34,151 nt of DNA from Parvularia atlantis (Eukaryota > Opisthokonta > Rotosphaerida). The stretch lies in the NCBI GenBank assembly GCA_943704415.1, contig CALSCO010001937.1:1-34151 (forward strand), written 5' to 3'. Shown in pieces: positions 1 through 9,390 of this stretch (positions are counted from its first letter, which is position 1; each line of letters begins with the position of its first letter). The notes beneath the pieces were generated by a model, which was given only the letters and a program-made list of their open reading frames with translations, was not told where the DNA came from and made no database searches. The position numbers were made by a program, and so were the translations under genes.

Positions 1-16
1 CCCCAACCCAGCCGCC

Positions 17-897
17 TCACTCGTCCGCCGCGTCGTCGTCCTTGCCCTTCTTCTTCTTGCCGGCGTCGTCGCCGCCCTTGGCCGCCTTCTTGGCCGCGGC
101 GGCGTCGTTCGCCTCGCGCTCGGCCGCGCGCTTGGCGCGTTTGCCGACCAGGCGCACGTCGGACCGGGCTTTCCGGACGATCGCGTACACGCTCTGCTTC
201 TTCTCGTCCTCGGTCGGCTGCGCGGGCGTGAGCACGTCGTGCGCACACCCCAAGCCGGCGGGCGCACCTTGCGCGGCTTGCTGCGCAGGCCCGTCTGCGG
301 GATCGGCAGGATCGCGGCCGACTTGAGCTGCGTGGCCTTGCTAGTCTCCTCCTGCGTCGAGTCGCCCTTCTTGGGGTGCTTGTGCTTGCGCGGGAAGACA
401 ATGAGCTTGGCGCGGTACGCCTTGAGGCGCTGCACGTTGAGCTGGAGCGACTCGAGCGAGCGGTTCTGGCGGCGGTGGTCGACGGCGATGCCGATCGTGC
501 GCGCCTGGCAGGGAAACGACAGCGGGCCGTCTGAGCGCCCCGCACGCGCGCACGCCGGCGAGCAAAGCGGCGGGCCGCACCTCCTTCACCCGCACGCCCG
601 CCTCCTTCAGCTCCTCGAGCGTGAAGCCGCGGCCGGCGCGCAGCTTGCGGTTATACTGCTGCGTCGGGCAGTGCACGGCCGGGCGGAGCAGGCCGGCGAC
701 GGGGCGCGGGGCGATGCGCGCGGCCTGGGAGCGTTGTGCGTGAGTGGGGCTTCAACGCGCCTGTAGTCGCGCACCTTGGCGGCGCGCGCCGTGCGCCTGC
801 GCTTCTTGGCGGCCGGCTGGTCAAACCAGGTCTTGACCAGCGTCTGCCACTTCTTGTGGAAGTGCCCGTTGGGGATCTGCTTGTTGCGGACTTTCAT
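17..897 (-). CDS. RPL13: 60S ribosomal protein eL13
   Basis: This is a structural protein of the large cytosolic ribosomal subunit, rebuilt from four exons to about 234 residues, the usual family length. The N-terminus [17 protein letters not shown] matches the family's conserved HFHK.W start. It is followed by [19 protein letters not shown], then [41 protein letters not shown] and a lysine-rich tail. Introns at 725-774, about 505-580 and about 191-240 all start GTGCG and end CAG. The ATG at 897 is chosen because it lies the normal distance before HFHK. The gene diverges from COMMD10 across 258 bp. The C-terminal tail ([19 protein letters not shown]) is longer and more acidic than in yeast. 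Family identity is seen directly; the exon joins are inferred. Confidence 0.95.
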
Positions 898-1155
898 TGC
901 GGAAGCCTGAGGGCGAGCGGCCGCGTGTTCAGGGCAATCGGCACACGGCGTTCTCCGGCGGCCGCAGCGACCATCCCATCCGCCCATCCGCCCATCCATC
1001 CGTCCCGCACGGTACGCGTGCGCGCGGCAACGGGGGCGAGCGGGACGGGGCAGCGCGGGACGGGGCAGCGCGCGAGCGAGGAGCCGAGTCACGCACCTCG
1101 ACTTTCGAAAGAGACCGTTCTCAAGACATCCCCGTCCCAGTGTGGCGCCCTGTCA
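898..1155. promoter_or_regulatory. Divergent promoter region, eL13 / COMMD10
   Basis: This 258-bp gap between two divergent start codons is one of the longest in the window. It contains two perfect tandem copies of CATCCGCC (977-992) plus a partial third. It also holds an exact 15-bp tandem duplication of CGGGACGGGGCAGCG (1041-1055 and 1056-1070). No TATA box is obvious. A role in driving the highly expressed ribosomal protein gene is inferred from position only. Confidence 0.5.
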
Positions 1156-2002
1156 ATGTCGCTGCTGTTCGACGTGACGCCCAAGTGCGCGGCGCGGCGT
1201 GGCGCCTGCGTGCTCGGAATCTGACCGCGCCTGCGCAGCCTCCAGCGCGGCATCCGCCTGATCAACGACCTCGATGCGGCCAAGCTGCCGCGCGTGCTCA
1301 CGCGCGTCGTGCAGAAGCTGCACCTCAAGGTGCCGCGCCGAGCCGCGTGCGCGCGCGCCTACGCTCACGTCGCCCCGCGCGCGATCGGCAGGAGGCGCCG
1401 TTCAATGAGCAGGAGTTTGACCAGCTGCAGGGCGTGCTCGGGCTGAGTGGCGAGGACCTGCACGACGCGCTCGTCACGTGCTCGTTCATGCTGCAGCAGG
1501 CCGCGTACTTTGGCGTCAAGCCGAAGAAGTTTGGCGCGCAGCTGATCAAGGCCGACATGGCCCAGGACAAGGTGCGCGCGGGCAGCACGGTGAAGTGCGG
1601 ACGTGTCGGCCGACCGCGCGGCGCCAGGCCGAGATCTTCTTCCAGCTGTGGGAAAAGTACGGCGAGTCGGTCGCGACCAAGCTGCAGGAGCACAGCATCG
1701 CGCCGCTCGGGCTGGCCTCGGTCGACTGGCGGCTATCGATCAACATGTGCGCGCGCTCGCACGTGGGGGTGAGCGCATGGGGCGCTGAGCCCTTGGTGGG
1801 CGCGCGCAGGGCGCAGGACGACGCGACCAAGCTCAAGGGGACGTACTCCATGTTCCAGTTCAACCTGCGCGACAACAGCGACGTGCAGGACAAGGCGCCG
1901 ATGAAAAAGCTGCAGGTGGAGATGTCACAGGACCAGCTGCTCACGTTCTACAGCCAGCTCGAGACGATCCAGCAGCAGCTTGACGCGGTGCAGCAGCGGT
2001 AG
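1156..2002 (+). CDS. COMMD10: COMM domain-containing protein 10
   Basis: COMMD10 is a subunit of the Commander (CCC) complex, which works with retriever in endosomal cargo recycling. Five exons give about 203 residues, almost the same length as human COMMD10 (202). The N-terminal helical domain reads GIRLINDLDAAKLPRVLTR then VVQKLHLK, followed by FNEQEFDQLQGVLGLSGEDL and GVKPKKFGAQL. The C-terminal COMM domain contains VDWRLSINM with its conserved Trp, and ends FYSQLETIQQQLDAVQQR. The start ATG at 1156 gives MSLLFDVTP and leads directly into the homologous region across an intron at 1185-1238; a second intron lies at 1330-1391. It converges with the ZIP gene across 71 bp. COMMD proteins are, to my knowledge, lost from most Dikarya, so this gene bears on the organism's placement. 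Confidence 0.92.
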
Positions 2003-2073
2003 GGGGCCGCGGGGGCGCACGGGGGGTCTGTGTCTCTGCTGGTTTCACCTGTTGTCATGCTCTCCTGTCTCCC

Positions 2074-3620
2074 TCACTCGTTCAGCGCGATCACAACCAT
2101 GAAGCCCACGCCCAGCGCGATCGCTGCGATCTCGCGCGCCGTCTGCGTCCACGTCGTCTTGTCGAGCAGCGACGGCAGGACGCCCACTGCGACTGTGTCG
2201 GCCCACCATGTGCGCAGCAGGCAAGGGCGCGCGCACCTGTGGCGACGTAGATGAACCCGCCCGCGGTGAACGGGATAAACCAGTCGATCGAGTCGACGAT
2301 CTCGCCCGTCGCCAGTCCCAGCAGCGTGCCTAGGCCGCGCGCGCGCTTTGGCGTCACAGGCTGGCCGTGCGCGCACCGGCGCAGCACACCGAGCATTGCG
2401 CCGCCGGCGGTGCCGACCTGGGCGAGCATGGCCTGGCGCCGCGTGAAGCCCGACTGGATCAGGATGGCGTAGTCGCCAATCTCGTGCGGGATCTCGTGAA
2501 AGAAGACGGCGATCGTGGTCGACAGGCCCATCTGCGCGCCGCCTGTGAGTGAGCGCGGTGCTCTCGCCAGGCACGGCGTCAGCGGCACCTGCGGGCTGAC
2601 GAGGAACGACGCGGCGATGGCCAGACCGTCGGTGAAGTTGTGCGCCGCGTCGGCTGCCAGGTTGAGCAGGCCGGCGACCGCGAGTGACGACACGACGGGC
2701 TCGGCCGCGGGCTGCCCGGACGAAGCGGCCGCCCACTGTGCCGCGACGTTGTCGCCCGTCGTGGTCGGTGTCGCAGCGGATGCAGCGGCGGCGGGCGCGA
2801 CGGGCGCGGCGTGGCCGTGGCTGTGGCTGTGGCTGTGGCTGTGGCTGTGGCTTGGCCCGCAGTCGTTCGGGTCGCTCGAGGTCAGGCGCACGAGCTTCTC
2901 GAGCACGAAGAACGTGACCAGGCCCGCGAGCACGTACAGCCCAACCCAAATGCCGCGCTCGTGGTCGTGCTCGTGGTCGTGGGCGTGGCCATGCGCGCCC
3001 GCAGCCGTGTCCGCGCCGTGGTCGTGCGGCACGAGCGCGTGCGGCAGCAGGTGCAGGAAGACGTCGCCAAGCAGGCCGCCGACGGCGAAGCTGACGAGGG
3101 TCTTGAGCAAGGGCGAGTTGGGCTGGGTGCGGCTGTCGACCGGCACAAGCGTGAGCAGCACGACGGGCGCGAGGCTGATGAACGCGGTCGCCGCGAAGGC
3201 CGCCTGCCACGGGCCGAGGTCGCGCAGCGTCGTCACGAGCGCGCTGCCGGCGGCGACGACGCCCTCGGGGTAGGTGAACACGGAAGTGCTGCGCGGCGCG
3301 GGTGGTGAGCGCGGGCGGCACGCGGGGGGCGGCGCGGCTGCGCACCTGCGGCGGCCACCGTCACCGCCGTGCGCGTGCGAGTGCCCGTGGCCGCCGTGGC
3401 CCTCGCCGTGGCCGACGACGGGCGCGGGCGTGCCGGCAGGGCGCGTGCGCGTCACCGGCTGGTGCTCGTGGCTGTGCCCGTGGTCGCCGCCGTGCGAATG
3501 CGAGTGCGAGTGTGCGTGCGAGTGCACGGCCTGCGCATCCGCACCCGCACCCACACCCGCGCCCGCGCCCGCGAGCACGACAAGCGCGAGCAGCACGACA
3601 GCGACCCGTATGCAGCGCAT
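2074..3620 (-). CDS. ZIP-family zinc transporter, KE4/SLC39A7 type
   Basis: The gene encodes a zinc exporter from the ER/Golgi lumen to the cytosol, by homology to ZIP7/Yke4. An N-terminal signal peptide ([20 protein letters not shown]) is followed by a luminal His-rich segment with [21 protein letters not shown] second stretch, [10 protein letters not shown], and a third, [15 protein letters not shown], lie in loops. The two signature metal-binding helices are present as [13 protein letters not shown] and [13 protein letters not shown], the classic KE4 forms. Four introns were placed, one with a TAG acceptor and a GTGTGC donor. The third His run is encoded by an impure (GTGGCT)n tract near 2812-2851. 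The protein is about 430-440 residues. The start codon is 43 bp from the divergent cyclophilin gene. Identity is strong; substrate and organelle are inferred from the subfamily. Confidence 0.9.
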
Positions 3621-3663
3621 CTATCGTTCAAACAGTAGGCCTACGCACTGTCCAGGCAAGGCA

Positions 3664-4490
3664 ATGTCGGGCTCAACTACCGCCGGCGCCGCCGCGCCGT
3701 CCAACCCGAACAACCCGGTCGTGTTCATGGACATCAGCATCGGCGGCATGCCCGTCGGCCGCATGAAGATGGAGCTGTTTGCGGACGTCGTGCCCCGCAC
3801 GGCCGAGAACTTTCGGTGCGCGCGCCTTTGTCCGGTTGTGCACGCGCGCTGACCGCTGCGCGATCGGCGTGCGTCGCATGCGAGCAGCCAGTTCTGCACC
3901 GGCGAGCACCGGTGCGCGGTCGGCGTCGCCTGCCCCGCGTGCCGCCGCGCGCGGGCTCACGCGGTCGCGGCGCAAACGCAGCAAGAACGGACGCCCTATC
4001 GGCTACAAGAACGCGACGTTCCACCGGATCATCAAGGACTTTATCGTGCAGGGTGGCGACTTCCTGATGGTGCGGGCATCACGCGCGCGCGCGCGTGTGC
4101 GATCCGGCCCGGGCGGACGGGCTGAGGCGCGCGCGTGCGTGTGGAAGGGCGACGGCACGGGCTCGATGAGCATCTACGGCACGCAGTTCGAGGACGAGAA
4201 CTTCAAGCTGAAGCACGCGGGCGCGGGCTACCTGTCAATGGTGTGCGCGCACACTCACGGCCCCGCGCGAGCCGCCTCACGCCCGAGAGCAGGCCAACAG
4301 CGGGCCGAACACGAACGGGTGCCAGTTCTTCATCACCTGCGCCAAGACCGACTTCCTCGACACAAAACACGTCGTCTTCGGCAAGCTGATCGACGGGCTG
4401 CTCACCCTGCGCAAGATCGAGAACGTCCCGACGCTGCAGAACGGCCGGCCGAAGCTGCCCGTCGTGATCACAGAGTGCGGCGAGATGTGA
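3664..4490 (+). CDS. PPIH: Peptidyl-prolyl cis-trans isomerase H (spliceosomal cyclophilin)
   Basis: Cyclophilin H associates with the U4/U6.U5 tri-snRNP through PRPF4. Five exons give about 183 residues with the complete cyclophilin fold: [90 protein letters not shown], ending in VVITECGEM. The catalytic Arg (FHR) and the QFFITC and FGK motifs are intact. The whole-length match to human PPIH, including the C-terminal CGEM, separates it from CypA. Intron 3 uses an AAG acceptor; the others use CAG. The gene lies 26 bp upstream of the bL36m start on the same strand, leaving almost no room for separate 3' and 5' signals. A spliceosomal cyclophilin is fitting in so intron-dense a genome. Confidence 0.93.
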
Positions 4491-4516
4491 CAGGATGGCC
4501 CGCGCTCATTTCCACC

Positions 4517-4954
4517 ATGGCCACGATCGCGCTGTTGAGTCGCACGCGCGCGCTGCTCACGGCTGCGGCCGCGGCGCCGCTGCACCACCTGGTGCGCGCG
4601 CGTGGGATGGCCGTGTCTGCACACGTGCGCACGCGTGCTCATCGGTCGCGTCCCGCCAGACCCGCACGGCTGTCGCGCCCGCGCTCGCACGACCCGCCGT
4701 CGCGCTGCTGCCGGCCGCGCCACCCGCGCCGTCGTGCGCGCCCTCCGCCCTGCCGGCGCCGAGCCTCGCGCGGACGATGCGCGTGCGCTCGTCATTGCGG
4801 CTCATCTGCGACCAGTGCCGCTTCGGTGCGCACGGCGCGCGCGCGCGGCCGTCGGCGCGGCTGACTCTGCTCTCGTCGGCGCGCAGTCAAGCGGAAACGC
4901 GTGCTCTTCGTCATCTGCAAGCGCGAGAAGCGGCACAAGCAGCGCCAGGGCTGA
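4517..4954 (+). CDS. Mitochondrial large-subunit ribosomal protein bL36m
   Basis: This is the small zinc-ribbon protein of the mitochondrial large ribosomal subunit. The mature part reads [16 protein letters not shown], then after an intron [20 protein letters not shown] and QG. It keeps the CX2C...C...H zinc ligands and the terminal HKQRQG shared with bacterial L36. The start at 4517 adds a presequence rich in Arg and Ala ([20 protein letters not shown]), a typical mitochondrial targeting peptide. A 35-nt intron (GTGCGC to GCCAG, no stop in frame after joining) is placed in the presequence region and is the least certain part. The gene sits 26 bp after PPIH and converges with the bHLH gene across 105 bp. 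Confidence 0.85.
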
Positions 4955-5059
4955 GCCGCCCGCGGCTGTATATGCTCACCGGGCACGGGATGAAAAGGGC
5001 AGATCGCTCACGCAACGAAGGGAAGAACACAAGGAAAGCACAACGTCCGACCGCACCCG
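4955..5059. other. Convergent 3' intergenic spacer
   Basis: These 105 bp separate the stop codons of bL36m (+) and the bHLH factor (-). They contain a TATATG element and an A-rich stretch (GAACACAAGGAAAGCACAA) that could serve 3'-end formation. No other feature is visible. Confidence 0.4.
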
Positions 5060-5632
5060 CTACTTGCCCGTGCCGTTGCTCCCCATCGCGCTGCTCGAGG
5101 CTGCGGCCGCCGCCGTCAGCTCCATCACGCGCGCGGCCGCGGAGAGCAGCGACGGGTCGCCGTAGTCGGAGAACTGTGCGAGTGACCGCGCGTGCGGTCA
5201 TCAGCCCCGCAGCGCCGCGACCGCGACCGGTCGCGCGGCGCACGTCGTCGCCGCCGTCGTGTGAGCTCACGGACTCTCGCCTGCTCAGCTGCGCGACCCG
5301 TTGCCGCAGCTCCTCGTTCTCGCGCCGCAGCTGCGGCACAGGCGCGATGTGAGCTGCCCGCACACCCGCTCACCCGCACGGCCGCGCACGCGCGCACCGC
5401 CTCGGCCTGCGCCTTGCGCGAGTCGATGGCCGCCTGGCTGGCGACGCTCATGGCCTGGCGGCCCGGAGTCAGCCGCGCCGTGCGAGACGGCAGGGCGGCC
5501 CGCGCACCGTTGCCGCGGCGGCCGACCCGGCCTTACCCGTGCGCGCGCGCAGCTCGGCCAGCTCGATGTCCTGCTCGCGCGCCTTGTTCTCGAGCATGGC
5601 AATGAACTCGCGGGCTGCCGCCGCCGGCGTGC

Positions 5633-5678
<46 letters not shown>

Positions 5679-6068
5679 GGGTGGGGTGAGCTGCCGCAGC
5701 GGCGGGCCGCGCGGGCCGCACCCTTGGTCAGCGTGAGCACGGTCGAGGCCTTGTCGTTCTGCAGTGTCGGGATCGCGTCGCGCAGGTCCTGCATCACGTT
5801 CTTCTGCTGGTTGCGCCGCTTGCGCTCAAGCTCGTTGTGGTTCGCACGCTTCTTCCTGCGTCGCAGCGCGTGGGTTGCGTGCGCGGACCGCGACGGTTGC
5901 CGCGTTCAGATCGCGGCAAACGCGCGGTGGCGCGCGCCACTCGCACACGCACACTTTGTAGCCCGTCGGCGGCGCGCCGCTCGGGACGCCCCCGGGCCCC
6001 GGCCCCGGCGGCACGTACGGCACGGCGCCCGGCTGTGGCGGCCGCGCGACGGCCGCGAAGCTGCTCAT
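5060..6068 (-). CDS. Max-like bHLH-leucine zipper transcription factor
   Basis: This is a nuclear E-box-binding factor of roughly 200 residues from six exons. After a Pro/Gly-rich N-terminus (AAVARPPQPGAVPYVPPGPG) comes the basic region KKRANHNELERKRRNQQKN. Its H-x3-E-x3-R arrangement (His, Glu, Arg) is the class B set that reads CACGTG. Helix-loop-helix follows: VMQDLRDAIPTLQNDKAS, then TVLTLTKAREFIAMLENKA. A zipper-like coiled coil continues with EQDIELAELRA and LRRENEELRQRVAQL. The basic region and helix 1 resemble Max (HNALERKRRDHIKDSFHSL). The third exon junction requires the donor GTGCGCGGG rather than the nearby GTAAGG, because only that keeps the zipper frame. Intron 2 (5615-5721) contains a TG/CA microsatellite. 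Dimer partner and targets are unknown. Confidence 0.85.
5635..5670. repeat. (GT)18 dinucleotide microsatellite
   Basis: There are 18 uninterrupted GT repeats, followed by ATGTATGTGG. They lie within intron 2 of the bHLH gene (5615-5721), so the transcript carries (AC)18 shortly before the acceptor. The tract likely varies in length between strains. Confidence 0.95.
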
Positions 6069-6103
6069 GTGCCTACCCCACAATTGTGGATCAAAAGCCA
6101 AGG

Positions 6104-8744
6104 CTAACCGCTACCATCGTTGTCTTTCGGCGGCGGTGGCGGCGCGTCGTCGTCGTTCTTGGCCGCGGTGGCGGCGGCGGCGACGCTCTTGACGGCGGCG
6201 CTGGCCCGCGATGCGAGCGCGCGCGCCCAGCCGCCGACCGAGGGCGCGCTCGCCGGCGCTGGCTCGGCCTCGCCCGTGTCTGTGGCGGGCTCGCTCGTCG
6301 GCACGGGCGCGCTCTCGGGCCAATCAAAGTCGATGTAGTGCGCCGCGCTTGCAAACAGGCTGGCCGCGCGCGACAGCGTGAGCACGTGCACGCGATCGGC
6401 GCGCAGCACACCTCCCAAAGCGGCTGCGCACCGACACGGCCGCCGCGCCGACGGCCTACGCACGCACAAGCGCAGTTAGCAGCCGCGACGGCAGGCCGCG
6501 CACGCAGACCTTGCCCAGCTGCACGCCGCCCGTCGCAACCGCCTTGGAGATGTTCTCCTGCAGCGGCCCGAGACTGTCGAGGCCCCTGTGCGCGCGTGGC
6601 GGGCGTGAGGCACGCACGCGTACTGGCGCGGCCCGAAGGCGCACTTGGTCAGCTGCATCTGCAAGTCGTCCACGTGGGTCGGGTGCCCGGCCAGGTCGGC
6701 GTAGGGGAACGTGAGTTGGTTGCTGAGCAGGCGGCGGTGCCACTTCTTGTAGTTGTCGGTGCCGCGCCAGCTGTCGGCGCGATCCGTCAGCCTGGGTGCA
6801 CCCCCTGTGCGTGCGCACACAGCGCCGCACCGCGCCAGCCAGCGGTAGTTGAAGTCCTCCAGATGCACCGGGCGCGCCGGCTCGACAGGTGGATCGGCCG
6901 GCGCCGGCTCGCCCTCGTCAGCGACAGGCCCGTCGGCGGCCGCCGCCTCGCGCGCTTTGCGCTCTTGCTCAGCGCGCACAAAGTCCGTGTCAACCTTGGC
7001 GACTGCGGCGCGGCCGCTCGCGCGTGAGAGTGCGCCGCTACGCCATCGGCCACGCACCGGTCGCCGCCATCGCGATAAAGTACTCGTGGAAGCGCTGCCG
7101 CAGCCACGCGTTGCTCCCGGCAAACGCGGACGTCTCGGTGATGTTGAACGCCTCCTCGGTCTCTTCCTGCGGCGTGAGCGGCCCCGCCACTGCCCGCACG
7201 GAGCGCTGTGAGTGCAGCGGCCGGCATGCGGCGCGCGCCGCACAAACGAACCGACGCCGGGCCCCGACGGCTGCAGCGCCTCGCCGACCTCGTGCATGAA
7301 GCGTTTGTCGGAGGGCGTGAGCATGAGCACGCCCTCGAGCGCCGTGTCGGTCATCTCGATCTTGCCGGTGTCGATCTGGGCGCGCGTTGTGAGCGCGCGT
7401 CCTGCTCAGCGGCCGCGCGGCGCACGTCAACAAAGGCGTCGAGCGGGATGTTGCGGCGGTGGTGGAAGACCTTGTTGCTCACGGCGACGACAAACGAGCG
7501 CGTGTTGGGCGCAGCCAGGACCTCCATCTGCAGCAGCGACATGTACGGCTGCAGCAGCTTGCCCTGGTGCACGCGCGTCATGCCCCCCTCCCCAGCTGAC
7601 ATTGCGTGACTGACGCCACACCGGTCCCAGCAGCTGAAGCGGGAAGCCGGCCGCCACGAGGCCCGCGCGGTCGTCGTCCGACTCGAAGCCGCCCTCGGCC
7701 AGCGAGAGCAGCAGGCCCGGCACAAGCGAGAGCATGCCGAGGACCATCGCGCACAGACGGTGCGCGACGCCGCCGTAGATGAGCACCTGCGCGCGCGTGA
7801 GTTGCACGCGGCCGGGCGTCGCCACGCACCCGGCGCTCGAGCAGCAGCAGTTTGAGCAGGCTCAGGCTGCGCGGCCCGAAGCGGCGCACGAAGTTGCGCG
7901 CGCTCGCGCCGGCGTACAGTGCGCCCGCCTCGTGGCGCCGGAACAGCAGCGCGGGCAGGGAGTCGGCAAACGACTGCGGTGCGCGCGTAGACCCGCTCAG
8001 CGGCGCCACTGCACACGCGCGCGCACGCACGTCGATGATGCCGAGCTGGGTAAGGTCGAGCTGCTCAAACAGGATCTTACTCACGAAGCTGATCTGGGCG
8101 CGCATGAGGCCAAACAGCGGCTAGGCGTGCGCGCGCTTGAGGGCTGTGCGGCAGGCGCGTGCACCGCGGCACCTGCGTTGACAGCACGACGACGGCCTTC
8201 TGCACGGTGTTGCGCGTCATGTCGTCCGTGCGCTTCACGAGCCTCTGTGCATCCGCCCGTGCGCGCGTCAGGTACGGCTGGCTGCACGGCGCATCGCAGC
8301 CCGCAACTGCCACGTCGATCTGCCGGTACGAGGCCACGCCAAACAGGCGCACGTGCACCGCGATCTCAGGGTCGTCGGGCGGCGGCAGGACGAAGAAGGT
8401 GAAGTCCTCGTCCGACTGGTGCGCGCCGTCTGCGCACACCCCGGCGTCAGCCACTGCACCGATGCGCACCACCGCGCACGCGACGCACCGGGAAGTGCCA
8501 GGAACGGCAGGAACCTCCAGGCCTCGGGCAGGCGGTACGGCGACGCGTGCGGCACGTGCGGGCGCGCCTCGGCCGGCAGCAGCGGCAGCGCCGGCACGGC
8601 GTAGTCGACCTGCGCGGGCCGCATCGGCACGCACGCACGCACGCACGCCCAGTGCGCCCGGCACGGCACCTGCGGGCCCAGGCTGTGGTGGAAACCCACG
8701 AGGAGCGTGAACGCGACGCGCTCCTGCACGGCGGGCGCGGGCAT
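6104..8744 (-). CDS. AVL9: AVL9 family DENN-module protein (late secretory pathway)
   Basis: Avl9 acts in exocytic traffic from the Golgi and carries a DENN-like module. The N-terminus gives FTLLVGFHHSLGPQ, VDYAVPALP, PEAWRFLPFLALPDGAHQ, FGVASYRQI, and TVQKAVVVLSTQPLFGLMRA, aligning residue by residue with human AVL9 (VVGFHHKKG, WKYLPFLALPDGAH, GISCYRQI, TVQKSVCVL). Downstream blocks are FADSLPALLFRR, LSLLKLLLLERRVLIYGG, LQPYMSLLQMEVL, TLTPSDKRFMHEVGE-like sequence, NAWLRQRFHEYFIAM, NYKKWHRRL and a low-complexity C-terminus ending DNDGSG. About a dozen short introns are present, one of only 32 nt. The last intron before FASAAHYIDFDWPE needs an atypical GTAGGC donor and is uncertain. The start ATG is 27 bp from the divergent GNAT gene. 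The protein is about 650-700 residues. Confidence 0.88.
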
Positions 8745-8771
8745 GATGGCCGACGCCTGTTTACCCTTTGA
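8745..8771. promoter_or_regulatory. 27-bp bidirectional promoter gap, AVL9 / GNAT
   Basis: Only 27 bp lie between the two divergent ATG codons. The gap holds CTGTTTACCCTTTGA and nothing recognisable as two separate core promoters. Regulatory sequence must extend into one or both genes, or the genes share a core. Confidence 0.55.
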
Positions 8772-9368
8772 ATGTCAACCACCCGGAGTGTGCGTGTGCC
8801 CGTGCGCGCCGCGACGGCGGCCGACGTGCCCGCGATGGGCGAGATCGCGCGGCGGGCGTTCCTCGTGTCCTGGGCGACCTTCTTCGCCGTGCGTGTGCCG
8901 CGCCCGCCACGCTCGCCGCGCCCGCCGCGCCGCCGCACACGAAACGCGCCGTTTCACACGCGCACCCCGTCGCAGTGGCCCGCGGTGCAGCACTGGGTCG
9001 CGCGCGACATCGGGGCGGCGGACGCGGCGGCGCGGTGGGGCGCGTGCCTCGTGGCCGAAGCGGACGACGGCGAGGTCGTCGGGTGGGCCGAGGCCGACGC
9101 GGCGTCAGGCGCCGTGCGCAACCTCTGGGTCCACCCTGACTTCCAGCGCAACGGCGTCGGCGGCGCGCTGCTGCTCAACGCCGAGGCCAAGCTGATGGAG
9201 GCCGGCACGGCGCTGCCGCACGCCCTCGTCGCCGCCGACGACTGCGCCGCGTTCTCGTTCCTGCACAAGCTGGGCTGGCTCGCGAGCGAGACAGCAGGGC
9301 CGCTCGCGGTCGAGGTCGCGCCGGGCCTGGCCATGGACCACGTCCGCTTTGAGTCACCCGGCAAGTGA
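8772..9368 (+). CDS. GNAT-family N-acetyltransferase
   Basis: The gene encodes an acetyl-CoA-dependent acetyltransferase of unknown substrate, about 170 residues. The N-terminus VRVPVRAATAADVPAMGEIA is the usual beta1-alpha1 of a GNAT domain. After one intron (GTGCGTG to CGTCGCAG, about 8889-8972) the core continues WVARDIGAADAAARW, CLVAEADDGEVVGWAEAD, and the acetyl-CoA-binding motif A VHPDFQRNGVGGALLLNAEA with the Q-x-x-G-x-G signature. The C-terminal AAFSFLHKLGWLASETAG supplies the conserved F-x-x-x-x-GW. The intron has no stop and is in frame, so a read-through form of about 198 residues is formally possible. The gene converges with the DOT1-like gene across 22 bp. Confidence 0.82.
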   Translation: MSTTRSVRVPVRAATAADVPAMGEIARRAFLVSWATFFAVRVPRPPRSPRPPRRRTRNAPFHTRTPSQWPAVQHWVARDIGAADAAARWGACLVAEADDGEVVGWAEADAASGAVRNLWVHPDFQRNGVGGALLLNAEAKLMEAGTALPHALVAADDCAAFSFLHKLGWLASETAGPLAVEVAPGLAMDHVRFESPGK

Positions 9369-9390
9369 CAAACACGCTTCCATGCTCATG

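Noticed and set aside
2811-3308. Long + strand open frame with Val/Ala repeats ([10 protein letters not shown]...)
   Set aside because: It is the antisense shadow of the His-rich loop of the ZIP transporter. The GC-rich codon use opens many frames.
5461-5535. Canonical-looking GTAAGG donor in the bHLH gene
   Set aside because: Using it breaks the zipper frame. The GTGCGCGGG donor farther on joins AAAT to AMSVASQ in phase.
6340-6500. Frameshift near the C-terminus of AVL9
   Set aside because: A GTAGGC donor joining to C-CTG-TTT gives a continuous acidic tail. The exact intron is uncertain, but no break needs to be assumed.
8630-8660. ACGC tetranucleotide run as a regulatory repeat
   Set aside because: It lies inside the first AVL9 intron and looks like a simple microsatellite.
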